Shown here: positions 32,239 to 42,564 of the stretch, in pieces | Layout of the letters: each line of letters starts with the position of its first letter | Numbering within the stretch: position 1 is the first letter of the stretch | Assembly: GCA_002077065.1 (NCBI GenBank) | Contig: NAJO01000009.1 | Location: 744,001 to 808,000, forward strand | Length of the DNA stretch: 64,000 nucleotides | Origin: Cryoendolithus antarcticus | Lineage: Eukaryota; Ascomycota; Dothideomycetes; Cladosporiales; Cladosporiaceae | Reading direction: 5' to 3' | The notes under the pieces: generated by a model | What the model saw: only the letters and a program-made list of their open reading frames with translations | What the model was told of the DNA's origin: nothing | The model's database searches: none | Translations under genes and position numbers: made by a program

Positions 32239-35205
32239 ATGTCTTCGCAAGGCAGCCTGTTCTCCACCACCCTTCAAGAGATCACCCAGACGAAGCTCGC
32301 CGAGCTCGACAAGCAGCGCAGGGTCTTTGAAGACTATTGCGAGCAGATAAACTCAGTCCTGGCCAAACAGCAAGATGTCGAGGAGACCCTCCCCGCCATC
32401 GCCGAACTCGTCCGCCGCGCCTTCAACATTGCCGTGAAAGATAGCAAGGTCGTCCGGTCATCTGATCAAGACAGACTGTCAATCTCGATCGAGCTGCAGA
32501 CTCTCGATCGTGTCTTCACCCAGGCGAAGTATGACCCGAGTTTCTCCGTGAAGATCCTTGAACAGTGGCAAGAGAGACTTGTCGGTCATGTCGAACAGCA
32601 GTCTACCAAGTACGCATTCGCGTGGTTGTACGGTCAGCTCACGAACGAGTCTGTTGCCGCCAAGGCTCCGAAGCCGAAGCCGACTGCCACTGAGGATGAC
32701 TTCGAGCATGTGGGTGGCGGCAAGAAGCTCGAGGCTCGGGCAAAGTGGGAGGAGGGTGTCTTTGTTGCTGCCAATGTCGACAAGGCTGCGATCTCCAAGC
32801 TGCTTGATGACTTGTTCGAACCTCAAGAGACAGAGTCTCGGGTTCTCCACAAGGCCCTCAAGGACATGCAAGACAAAGCCGTCGGGTTTGGTGACAGCTT
32901 CCGCCAATTAAAGGCCTTCAGTGCTGACTCTCTCCGCTGGGCAATCGATGGCTTGCTGACCTCAGATCTCTTGACACAGGACAAGCGCGATGCTCTCCGT
33001 GGGTTCAAGAACAGCGATACGATCCTCAAAGAGGTCGCGGATGTCTTGAACATGCGGCTCGACACCATCGACACCTGGTCTTGGGGTGATGAGGTCGTTC
33101 TCGAGGAACGACGCAACCTCAACGGCAGCTACCAGATCTTCATGCATGAAGACGTTCTTCAAGCTCTCTTCCTGCACCATGTAGGCGTCCACTGGTCGGT
33201 GTTCTGGCGCGAGACTCTCCGCGTTTTCCAAAGCACTAAAGACGTCTGGAAGTTGACGGGCGAGACCATGACGCCGCTCGATAGAAAGCGGAGAGAGTAC
33301 TTCCTCGGTACTCTTCCCGGTGGCAGGACACTGGCAGCGGAAAAGCGGAAGACCTACCGCCAAGATTACTTCGTATCGCAGCTCATGACTTCTCCGTATC
33401 AGCAGCGTAATGACGCTGAAGGCGACGAGGAAGCCGAGCTCGATCTCGAACAAGCAGAGGGCGTGGAAATGGACAGTGTGCAGCAGAAGCCTCGTAGGGC
33501 CCTGCAGACGGCTCGTAAGTCTACGCAACAACTGGCACCCAGGAGGCAAATGGCTTCTATGGCGGCCAGCAAGAGCGCGCCGTCGGGAAATCGTTTCACG
33601 TCCGCCGAAGCTTACGCTGATGAGGACGACGAGAGCGATGAAGATATGGGCTTCGGGCACTTCGATGACGAAGCCACTGGTTTTGATGATGCCGGCTCGA
33701 ACCCGCCCATGAGCACAATGGCTGCGAAGAAGCAGCTTCTACGCTTGCTGTCCACCGATATCCACATCAGCACTCGCACGAGTGGTGGCTTGGCGGCTTT
33801 CCGCACACAGATCCAGGACTTGTACCCTTCGCTACCTCATGTTACAATTCTGACCGTGCTGGAGTACTTGGGCGTTCCAAAGCAGTGGCTAGGCTTCTTC
33901 ACCCAGTTCCTCCAGGCGCCCTTGCGCTTCCATGACGAGCCTGATGCCAAGCCGCGCCAACGATTGACTGGTACGCCATCATCACATGTGCTCAGCGAGA
34001 TGTTCGCGGATGTCGTCCTCTTCAATCTGGACTTTCTGATCAATCAGAGAGCAGAAGGCGAGCTTCTGTTCCGCGTCAACGACGATGTCTGGTTCTGGTC
34101 TTCCAAGCCGCAAGTCTGCGCTGATGCGTGGTCTCTTGTGAAGAATTTCACTTGCACCGTCGGCTTGAAGCTGAGTGACAATCACACTGGCTCCGCAGTG
34201 ATACGCCGGACAAGCGGCAACAATCAATCGGCACATACACTCGAGTCTGTGGATCCTGGTGACAAGCTGCCTCAGGGACGCATCAGGTGGGGCATGATCG
34301 CGCTGGATCCCGCCTCGGGTCGATTCAGGATCGACCAGAAGATGGTAGACAAGCATATCGATGAGCTCAAGCGACAGCTGGAGCACTCGGGCAACTCCGT
34401 GTTCTCCTATGTCCAGGTGTTCAATTCGTACGCTTCGACCTTCTTCTCTTCGAACTTTGGCGAGTCGGCGAATTGCTTCGGCAGGCAACATGTCGACGAT
34501 ATGTTGGCTACGCACCAGAGGATCCAGCAGGAAGCCTTTCTGGACAGCGCAGACGGCCAGCACTCCAACATTATCAAGCACCTGCAGCATATTATCGCCG
34601 ACCGCTTTAACACCACAAACATACCAGACGGCTACTTCTTCTTCCCGAATGAGCTAGGCGGTCTCGAAATCCAAAGTCCGTTCATCACGCTCCTGCAGCT
34701 TCGCGACACTGTCATTTCGGACTTTCCCAAAGTCTTCTCGGACGTCTTCGCCGCCGAGAAAGCCGCCTACCTCTCCGCCAAGAAGACATTCGAAGACGGC
34801 AAAGTTCAGCGCCGCTACGGCAAAGTCCTCGATGCAGAGTTCCGGCCCCAAGACCACGAGACGTTCTTCTCTTATGAAGAGTACTCCAAGTTCCGTGAGA
34901 CATTGCCTGCGAGCTACAGCGAGAATTTGGTAGACATCTGGACACGGCTGCTGCGGAAGCCATCGGAGTCGGCCGTGGACCTCAATCGCTATGATGCGGT
35001 CCACATGGCGTTGGAAACCTGCAATGTCTATTCTGGTAAGATTGCGCCAGTCTACACCATGTCGGCGTACTGGAAGTGGATCGCCGTTGTGTATGGACCG
35101 GAGATCATCGAGAGATTTGGCGGGCTGAAGATTGTGGATGCTGGATTGCTGCCGATGGGGATGGCGGAGCTGTACAGAGGCGAAAGAGTGAAGTGGCAGG
35201 AGTAA
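32239..35205 (+). CDS. rvt-like cellular (non-mobile) reverse-transcriptase-related protein
   Basis: One uninterrupted 988-codon frame. The N-terminal third is helical and probably coiled-coil (FSTTLQEITQTKLAEL and onward). An acidic spacer lies near residues 459-480 (DEDDESDEDMGFG). A reverse-transcriptase-like core follows: YPSLPH at 529-534 (motif A region), LTGTPSSHVLSEMF (motif B-like), NDDVWFW with D615-D616 (motif C), and GLKLSDNHTGS (motif D-like). There is no integrase, RNase H, gag, LTR or terminal repeat around it, so it does not look like a retroelement. It matches what is known of rvt genes, domesticated single-copy reverse transcriptases of fungi. Oddly, the residue where motif A usually has its Asp (five before Y529) is Gln. 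Activity is therefore uncertain. Confidence 0.7.
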   Translation: MSSQGSLFSTTLQEITQTKLAELDKQRRVFEDYCEQINSVLAKQQDVEETLPAIAELVRRAFNIAVKDSKVVRSSDQDRLSISIELQTLDRVFTQAKYDPSFSVKILEQWQERLVGHVEQQSTKYAFAWLYGQLTNESVAAKAPKPKPTATEDDFEHVGGGKKLEARAKWEEGVFVAANVDKAAISKLLDDLFEPQETESRVLHKALKDMQDKAVGFGDSFRQLKAFSADSLRWAIDGLLTSDLLTQDKRDALRGFKNSDTILKEVADVLNMRLDTIDTWSWGDEVVLEERRNLNGSYQIFMHEDVLQALFLHHVGVHWSVFWRETLRVFQSTKDVWKLTGETMTPLDRKRREYFLGTLPGGRTLAAEKRKTYRQDYFVSQLMTSPYQQRNDAEGDEEAELDLEQAEGVEMDSVQQKPRRALQTARKSTQQLAPRRQMASMAASKSAPSGNRFTSAEAYADEDDESDEDMGFGHFDDEATGFDDAGSNPPMSTMAAKKQLLRLLSTDIHISTRTSGGLAAFRTQIQDLYPSLPHVTILTVLEYLGVPKQWLGFFTQFLQAPLRFHDEPDAKPRQRLTGTPSSHVLSEMFADVVLFNLDFLINQRAEGELLFRVNDDVWFWSSKPQVCADAWSLVKNFTCTVGLKLSDNHTGSAVIRRTSGNNQSAHTLESVDPGDKLPQGRIRWGMIALDPASGRFRIDQKMVDKHIDELKRQLEHSGNSVFSYVQVFNSYASTFFSSNFGESANCFGRQHVDDMLATHQRIQQEAFLDSADGQHSNIIKHLQHIIADRFNTTNIPDGYFFFPNELGGLEIQSPFITLLQLRDTVISDFPKVFSDVFAAEKAAYLSAKKTFEDGKVQRRYGKVLDAEFRPQDHETFFSYEEYSKFRETLPASYSENLVDIWTRLLRKPSESAVDLNRYDAVHMALETCNVYSGKIAPVYTMSAYWKWIAVVYGPEIIERFGGLKIVDAGLLPMGMAELYRGERVKWQE

Positions 35206-37017
35206 GGGAAAGAGGAATTTACTTACTCGAGTTGCGAAATAGAATATGTGCTCGGTAATGATCTGATACTGGCGATAGTAACGCAGGAATCATCAAGGTG
35301 TACCCGGTGCTTACACATTGCCTTCGCTTCTCCATGTTTCCGAGAGATTGGTGAAGGTCACGTCAATGCCGCCAAGGTCAAAAATTGGCGTCCAGTGACG
35401 AACTCAGCAAATTGCTCATAGCATGATCCGCGCTGATACAGTTCGTAGGAGCACTTCGTCGCGGTAGGTGCACGAGCGGTCTGCTATGTCGGAGTCCAGC
35501 TGTCCAGAGCAGGATGGTGCGTCCATCGTCTCGTGGTCGCCAGTAATGATCCCTGCTGATAGAACAATCATCAGTTCTGCCTTCACCTTTCATACATCTG
35601 CAAGCATGAGTCGCACGTAGGACTTGGTTCGAGTCATCAATGCAAGTATGACACAGCCTTTGATGTACGCGAAGTTGCGGCATATAGACCATTCCTTCGG
35701 ACCATCTGAGGTCCCAAAAAGGCAGGTCCCTCCCCATACTCTCGCCGCGCCGAGCCTCTCGGCAACACTTCTGCTAAACATGTCGCAATCTGAGAAACCT
35801 CAAGTTCAGCCCCCGTCGGCAGCACTTCCCCTTCCCGATCACCTCACACGTTGATATCTCCCTCGGCCCACATGTCATCCCGTCGGCCATACTCGAGCCT
35901 CACCATCGGTGAAATAGGGCTGCAGGATGGCAGCGGTCGCACCAGGACATGAATCTCGAACGCTCGGGTTTGCCCGAGGTTGCGCAGGCAGAGTTTCGCC
36001 AATCACTATCAAGCCAATGACAAGGGATGGCTTGCGAGCTCTTATCTTTCTGCCGCGCTGCCGCGCCGTTGGATTCGAGAAGCTTGCTGGTTGCGGGTTA
36101 GCTTATCTGCGCGTCGGATCTGTGCGCTGGGCCGTTTCGCGTGATTTGACGGAGGCAACTCGAGGGATTTGACGGCGCGTGATGTACGAGGGGTCGTGTG
36201 TGGCGGTGGTCGGGCGATTTCTGTGCTGTGTCCATCATTCCTGAGGCTGCAGAGATGGTTTATGCTGCAAAAGCATTATCTACACAGTCGTCCCACTAAG
36301 CGTATGCTAAGGCTCACGATCGTGGAGCACAAGGTCTAGGTCATGGCTAGCTCTGGGGCAGCAGTGGAGCCGACGCGCGATAGAAGCCAAACCTTTGTCA
36401 CGCTTGTGTGTCTCCATGTGGTGCCTCGCCACGCTCCCAAGTCCGCCCAGCGTTTGCCCAGACGTTGCTTATCGCGTGCTCTCTCACTAGTACAATCGCT
36501 CACCTCACACGCAAGGCTTTCTTACTGCGTTCAGCCTAGCACGATCCGCGTGCATTGCCATGCCCGTAGCCGTAGCGCCAATCGAGCATGGCCCTGGGCC
36601 TCGCTACCGGGTCTCTGCAGGGTGGGAGGAAGAAAAGTGGGCGACCACTTCCTGTCTGGGGCTAGCGGGCAAAGAGGCGAGGTCGTAGTGGTCGTCGGCC
36701 CAAGCGGTGATCGCCAGGTAGCATTCGGTTTGCGGAGGTGGTGTTGGTAGTGCGTGCATGAGAAATACAAAGGCAACGCTGCAGCCCTCGCTCGTGCCCA
36801 TCGGGTATTCCTAACGTTTGCGGTTTCTGCTTTCCCTCTTCACGTGGTCGTCTAGGGTAGCACAGCGAAGCCGAAGCAAGGACGGTAGAGCTTCAGCCAC
36901 CACATCGGAATTGTTTGTGCGACGTCAACCCTCTCGACTACATCACCGACTCGACCACACCTGCACACAATTCACTCAATCCCCTCATTTGGGTGAACCT
37001 GAAGCACGACCTAAGCC
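35206..37017. other. Intergenic, 1.8 kb without supported gene
   Basis: Only short unrelated frames. A small hairpin (CTCGGG, loop TTTG, CCCGAG) occupies 35963-35978. The last few hundred bases are presumably the permease promoter. Confidence 0.5.
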
Positions 37018-38928
37018 ATGAGCTTCGATCCGGAGAAGAACGCCGCGTACGCCAGCGAGGCTGGGTACTCGAACGGGTATGACCACCAGAACGGCAATGG
37101 CATCGGCAATGGCCATCGCAAGAGCTCCATCCCAGGTAAGGCAGCACGCTCAATGATCGAGGCGCATGCGATATCTGCTGACACCACGAAGGCCTGAAGG
37201 AGAACAACGTCGCTGTGGGCGAGGCTGCTGATCTATACGGCGACATCTCTGACGCCGAGCACTACGGCTATGTTGCGCGTGGCCTCAAATCCCGCCACAT
37301 TCAGTTCATCGCGCTCGGTGGAACGATCGGAACTGGTCTCTTCTTGGGTATCGGAACGGCGTTCGCCAACTATGGACCTCTCTCTGTGCTTCTCGGCTAC
37401 ACTCTCACTGGTATTGCCATTTGGGCAATGATGCAGTGCCTCGGTGAGATGGCTGCATGGCTGCCTCTCCCGGGAGCTATCCCTCAGTACTGCGCGCGCT
37501 ACGTCGACCCGGCCATGGGCTTCGCTGTCGGATGGAACAACTGGATCTCCGCATCGCTCACTTTGTGCGCTGAGATCTCGGCTGCTGCGGTCGTCATCGG
37601 GTTCTGGAACGACACCATCAACCAAGCTGTCTGGATCTCAATCATCCTGGTTGTCATTCTCTGCCTGAACATCTTCGCAGTGTCGATCTACGGTGAGGCC
37701 GAGTTCATCTTCGCCTCAGTCAAGATCGTCACAATCGTCGGTCTGCTACTTCTCGCATTCATCATCGATCTCGGTGGATCGCCCAACCGCGGTCAGCCAG
37801 ACGGCCAAGGCAGACTTGGTTTCCGCTACTGGAAGAGCCCGTATGAGGCCATGAAGGCATACCACAACACTGGCAACAAGAACACCGGCCGATTCCTCGG
37901 TGTCTTCTCCACGCTCGTCAACGCTGCATTCTCCTACGGTGGTGTGGAGATGGTGGCTGTTGCTGCTGGTGAGGCCGAGAACCCGCGCAAGAACATCCCC
38001 AAGGCTGTTCGCAGGGTGTTCTGGCGTATCCTGTTCTTCTACGTCCTTGGTTCCCTGGCCATCGGTGTAACTGTTCCGGCTGACGATGAGCGTCTGACCA
38101 ACGGCGAGGGTGCGAGAGGTGAGTCCAGTCCATGATTCAACTCGATCCGCCAGCGTACTGACTTCTTCCATAGCATCTCCCTGGGTCATCGCCGTCTCGC
38201 GTGCCGGCATTCCAGTCCTCCCTCACATCATCAACGCCGTCATCCTGACGTCTGCCTCGTCGTCTGGCAACGCGTTCCTATTTACGGGATCCCGCTACCT
38301 GTTCGCCCTCGCTCAGAACCGTCAAGCGCCCAGATTCCTCCTCAAGTGCACCAAGGCTGGCGTGCCAATCTACTGCGTCCTGATCACCTGCTCGATCGGT
38401 CTCCTGACCTACATGACTGTTGCCTCCAGTGCGAGCACCGTCTTCGGCTGGTTCTTGACTGTAAGTTGACTTCTTTGTCCGAACCAAAGGAGAGCCACAT
38501 ACTGACCTCTCAACCAGCTCACCACAATCACCTCCCTCTTCACCTGGGTGTCCGCCCTGATCGCCTTCCTCGGCTTCCGCAAAGCCTGCCGCGCCCAAGG
38601 CGTCCAAGACAGCGACAAGCCCTTCGTCGCCATCTGGGCTCCCTACACAGCCTGGATCGCGCTCGTCTTCTTCAGCATCATCATCCTCTTCAACGGCTGG
38701 GAGGTCTTCACGCGCGGTTCCTGGGACGTGGAAGGCTTTGTCACGGCCTACATCATGGTCGCCACGTACTTTGCTTTCTACGCCTTCTGGCGCGTGTTCA
38801 AGCGCACGAAGTTTGTTAAGCCGGCGGAGGCGGATATTTGGACTGGCAAGGCGGCGCTGGATGCGGAGATCTGGCCGGAGCAGATTCCGAAGAACGTTAT
38901 GGAGAAGATCTGGTTTTGGATTGCATAG
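37018..38928 (+). CDS. Amino-acid permease, APC/YAT family
   Basis: Four exons: 37018-37135, 37192-38118, 38174-38460 and 38518-38928 (580 aa). Joins read SSIPGLKENNVAVGE, GEGARASPWVIAVSRAGIP and FGWFLTLTTITSLF. The APC signature in TM1 is RHIQFIALGGTIGTGLFLGIG, followed by LGYTLTGIAIWAMMQCLGEMAAWLPLPG; the consensus GxxEMxxxxP region is conserved. Twelve helices are expected at the plasma membrane. The loop GGVEMVAVAAGEAENPRKNIPKAVR is the conserved YAT segment between TM6 and TM7. The exact substrate is not clear; proline, general and dicarboxylic amino-acid permeases are all related. The N-tail is Asn/Gly-rich. Confidence 0.92.
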
Positions 38929-40493
38929 GGTGGCGTTCGAGAGATCGTTCGTTCACACCTTGTGTCCCGGCCTGGAGGAGATGCTGTTGAGGTCGGGTTG
39001 TGTGGCTATGGCTGCCTCTCGAAGGCTTTGCTAGCTTGCATACGACAGTAGTGAGAACCACCTCACGAGCATTCGCCTAGTGTGGATGGTCGGAGAGAGC
39101 TTCCTACGAGGGCGTCTTGGCAGGAAGCTTCGCGCTGCTGCTTTAGCTACCTACATACCTACTCACAATGCATACGATGTGCATACCCACTGCTCTTAGT
39201 GTTGTTCTCAGACCAACTACTTACATGTTCCGTGACGGGGAAGACGATGCGCTATTCGATGAGCAGAAACGGATTTGATGTGTGTGCTGACCATCGCAGC
39301 GATGGCCCTGGGCCAGACAAGCTACTACATACTCCCCAGCGCCCCCCAAATTTGCACTATGACATGAGAAGCAACAGTGAACGCGATGGGGACAGTCCTG
39401 GCATCAGATCACTCTACCAAATTCCACTAGCACTCCAGCCTTTGCTCTCGCTCCTCCAATACTTACCACAGCCCAAGCAGCATGGAGACCTGATCGTAAG
39501 GCCTAAGCCGCAGCGACCCGACAGACTCACGAAGTACGACTACATGCTGCATGGCGTGCAGCTGCAGGGACTCCAGGGTACGGAAAAGTCGGACTGCCTA
39601 GGTACAGAGGTACATGTAAGGTAGCACATCCACGCACATCTTCAAACCTTCCCTGCAAGAACCTGGTGAAGTTTCTCCACATCTTACGCGCATCGCACTG
39701 GACTTTGGCAAGTGAGGTCTCGCTCCTTGAAGCCAGACAAGTTCGTCTACAAAGGCACTGGCCGCAGAGGGCAACGCTGTCTTGCGAGGTATCGACCGGC
39801 CGGCTCAGTACATACTTCCGTCGGTTCAGGCCAGAGAGGTTCGGGTTCAGATAGAAGTACATCTCATCCTGCTTCGTTGTCGTGTGAAGATATGTAAACG
39901 ACAGTCCCGTCAAAAGGAAATCCAATCGCGCAGTCTTTCAAATTTGAAATCCCGACCACGAAATCTTGCAGCAGACCGTGATCATGAGTACCCAAAATCG
40001 ACGTCGGATATGATATTACACGTTCATGGCAAATCTGGAATTCCAAAAGCCGTTCGAAGCTGTATCTGCAATGTAGGTCAAAGAAGACGCTGAAGGCCAG
40101 TCACAGCTCGTTTGCTACGTGGACCATAAGGTAAGGATCACATGTATGTAGCAGAGCAGTAGCCGCAGACCACCTCGCAAGGCGTGAAGAAAATGCGGCG
40201 TGTAATATGTATAGCGATTTGGAAATCATGGCAGGGAGCCGTGGGTGGTTTGACAGACGACAGGAAGAACGCGGGTGGTGGGGATAGAGAGGAGTGGACT
40301 ACACTGACAGAGCACAGAGATGGGAGTTGAGGTATTAGAGGTTGAATGGAAGTTTGATCTTCCTCAGGTGTGACAGCTATCGATCAGATGGATCTACACA
40401 CTTGCAACTTGCCGGGCGTACTAACACGGTACCACCACAGCCAGCTTGGCATTCCTCGAATGACGCCCGTCAGTAAGATCCAACGCCCCAGTC
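38929..40493. other. Intergenic between convergent permease and RPL5 genes
   Basis: About 1.5 kb of convergent 3' flank. A 180-codon plus-strand frame at 39082-39624 has no domain or splice context. Nothing supported. Confidence 0.5.
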
Positions 40494-41586
40494 CTAAGCA
40501 GACAGAGCCTTGATCTTCTCCTGGACACGCGCATCCCTCTCCTCCTTCGTGCTCTTGATCTGCTTGTACTTCTTGCTCTCCTCCTTCCAGTGATCCTTCC
40601 CCTTCTTCTCTCCAGCCTCATCAGTCTTCTTGAATGGATCGGCACGGATTTGCGAGTGCGCCTCCGAGTAGAGCTCCTCCAGCCCATCAGCCTCAATCTC
40701 ATCGTCAATGTAGCCCTGGAACTGCGACTTGTAGCGCTCCTCGTCGTCGTCGGCGAGCGTCTCCATGTACTCGGCGACGTGGCCGCCGAAGATGTACTTG
40801 CGCAGGGTCTCGGCGTCGAGCTCCTTGCTCTCGATGTCGTAGCCGGGGAAGCGCTTCTCGGAGTGGGGAATGAGGAGGCCACCGTCGGAGGCACCCTTCA
40901 TGGCGCCGAAGATGCGGGCACCAGTGGATGTGCGGGCGAGGCCAACATCGAGGTAGGCCTTGAATGGGCGGCGGGCCTCGTCGCCCTCACCAGCTGGCTC
41001 AGTGACTTTGTACTCTCCATCTGCCTCCTCTACACCAGCGAAATCCTCGTCGAGCTCGAACTTCTTGAGGGTACGGCGGGCAATGAGGAGACCCACGCAG
41101 TAGGCGGCGGCCCAGTTGGTGAGGCCGTGCTCGATGCCGTAGGCGCGGAGCTCGTGGCAGTAGGCGGCGACTATGACTTTGTCGCCGGTGATCTCGGAGG
41201 TGACGATCTGGGCGATGATGTCGCGGTTGGTGAAGCGGACGACCAGGCGGTACTTGGGCGCATTGTACTTGTTCTTGGCCTGGGTGATGAGGCGCTTGCG
41301 GGCGTAGTAGTCGGTCTTGCCGGAGCGGCGGCGCGCGTACTTGACTTGGTAGCGGCTGAGTGTTGTCAGTAAGTGATTGATCAGTGAGGAATGAGGGGAG
41401 GCAATGGCTGATACTCACCTAAAGTATGCCGAGTTCTTCTTCAACTTGGTCTATCGAGCGATTGGAGTCAGCAATTTGCGCTTCAGGTCTTGCCCGAAGC
41501 ATCTTGCGATCGACTCAAGGCGGTGCGTCTTGCGTTCGCCTGCCAGATGACGGCTGGCGAGTGTGTGAGGAACTTACGAAAGGCAT
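40494..41586 (-). CDS. RPL5: 60S ribosomal protein L5 (uL18)
   Basis: Three exons: 41578-41586 (nine bases, Met-Pro-Phe), 41419-41450 (32 bases) and 40494-41355. They join to [36 protein letters not shown], the eukaryotic L5 N-terminus, and 300 aa overall. The protein binds 5S rRNA and, with L11, forms the 5S RNP of the large subunit. Conserved blocks are [67 protein letters not shown] and the [10 protein letters not shown] region. The basic C-tail ([14 protein letters not shown]) is typical. The nine-base first exon after the ATG is a common arrangement for fungal ribosomal-protein genes. It is divergent from Argonaute. Confidence 0.97.
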
Positions 41587-42564
41587 GTTGGCGGTGCTTG
41601 TCGTTGATCGTGCCGGTGAGGAGCGAGCTCAGTCGTGTTGGTCGTGGGAATTGCAAATATCAGAGTGGGGCCTGCTTAAGGAAATCTTGGCGTTTTGACA
41701 GCAGGGTGGAGGTCACAACGTGGACGACACATCATCATTGCTTTAGACAGCAACATCACATCCGATTTGACACCTTCGAGTCGTGATTAACGCTGCGACC
41801 CTTCACCACGACGCTCTTTCATCTCACATATCTCCTCCATTTCGCCGCCGTACCTCCCAGTGGCCTTACTCATTGTTGGACCACGACGCGACCTGCACGC
41901 GACAGTACATGTACCCACGGCCATAGCTCAGGTAGATGCTCTCTCACCGAAGCATGGGGTGCAATATGGCTTTCTTGATGAGCATGACAGAAGCACAAGG
42001 CTCTTCCACCCCTTGCAAGAGTGAAGGCAGTGAGCACTCGAGAGCAGCAATTTCACGAGCGATGAGGTCTATCAGTCTGGCTTCTCCGGCACTACCCAAC
42101 GTGAGACACTAGCTTTCATGGGCCTCGTGGACTGGAGGTGTAGAACGTGGCCTCGGCCGTTCTCGAAGCTATTTGCTCCTCATGCTATACCGTGGTCCCA
42201 CTTATTGTATCCAGATCCGCAGCAATGAGCCATATCGTGACTGAGGCAGACGCCGTTGGATGCTACATTGACACTGTCTCACACAGATCTCTTTCTCGTC
42301 TCGGCAAGCAAAATTCATGCCACGGTAGAGTCATGTCTTGCACTTCCTGAACACTTCCTTTCGTTGTTTTCTTGTCACTCTTCAGGTCTGTCAGCTCACA
42401 AACATCAGCCATCACAATGGAACATTTCCACGGAACCATCATGGAAGAGTCACTGAGCAATCATAAGCCTGGCAAGCGGCCTATACTAAGCATGCCCTCC
42501 AGCCACGACTTGCGTCAAATCCGCAGCACAGTTTACCTTCTCCATTGTTCTCCTCAACGCAGCT
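41587..42564. promoter_or_regulatory. Divergent region between RPL5 and Argonaute
   Basis: About 980 bp between two divergent starts. No gene is supported and no specific site could be assigned. Confidence 0.35.

Noticed and set aside
32239..35205. Non-LTR or LTR retrotransposon
   Set aside because: No gag, integrase, endonuclease, RNase H, target-site duplication, poly(A) tail or terminal repeats could be seen around the reverse-transcriptase-like gene.
39082..39624. 180-codon plus-strand frame after the amino-acid permease
   Set aside because: Low-complexity-free but without domain, conservation cue or splice context; probably chance.
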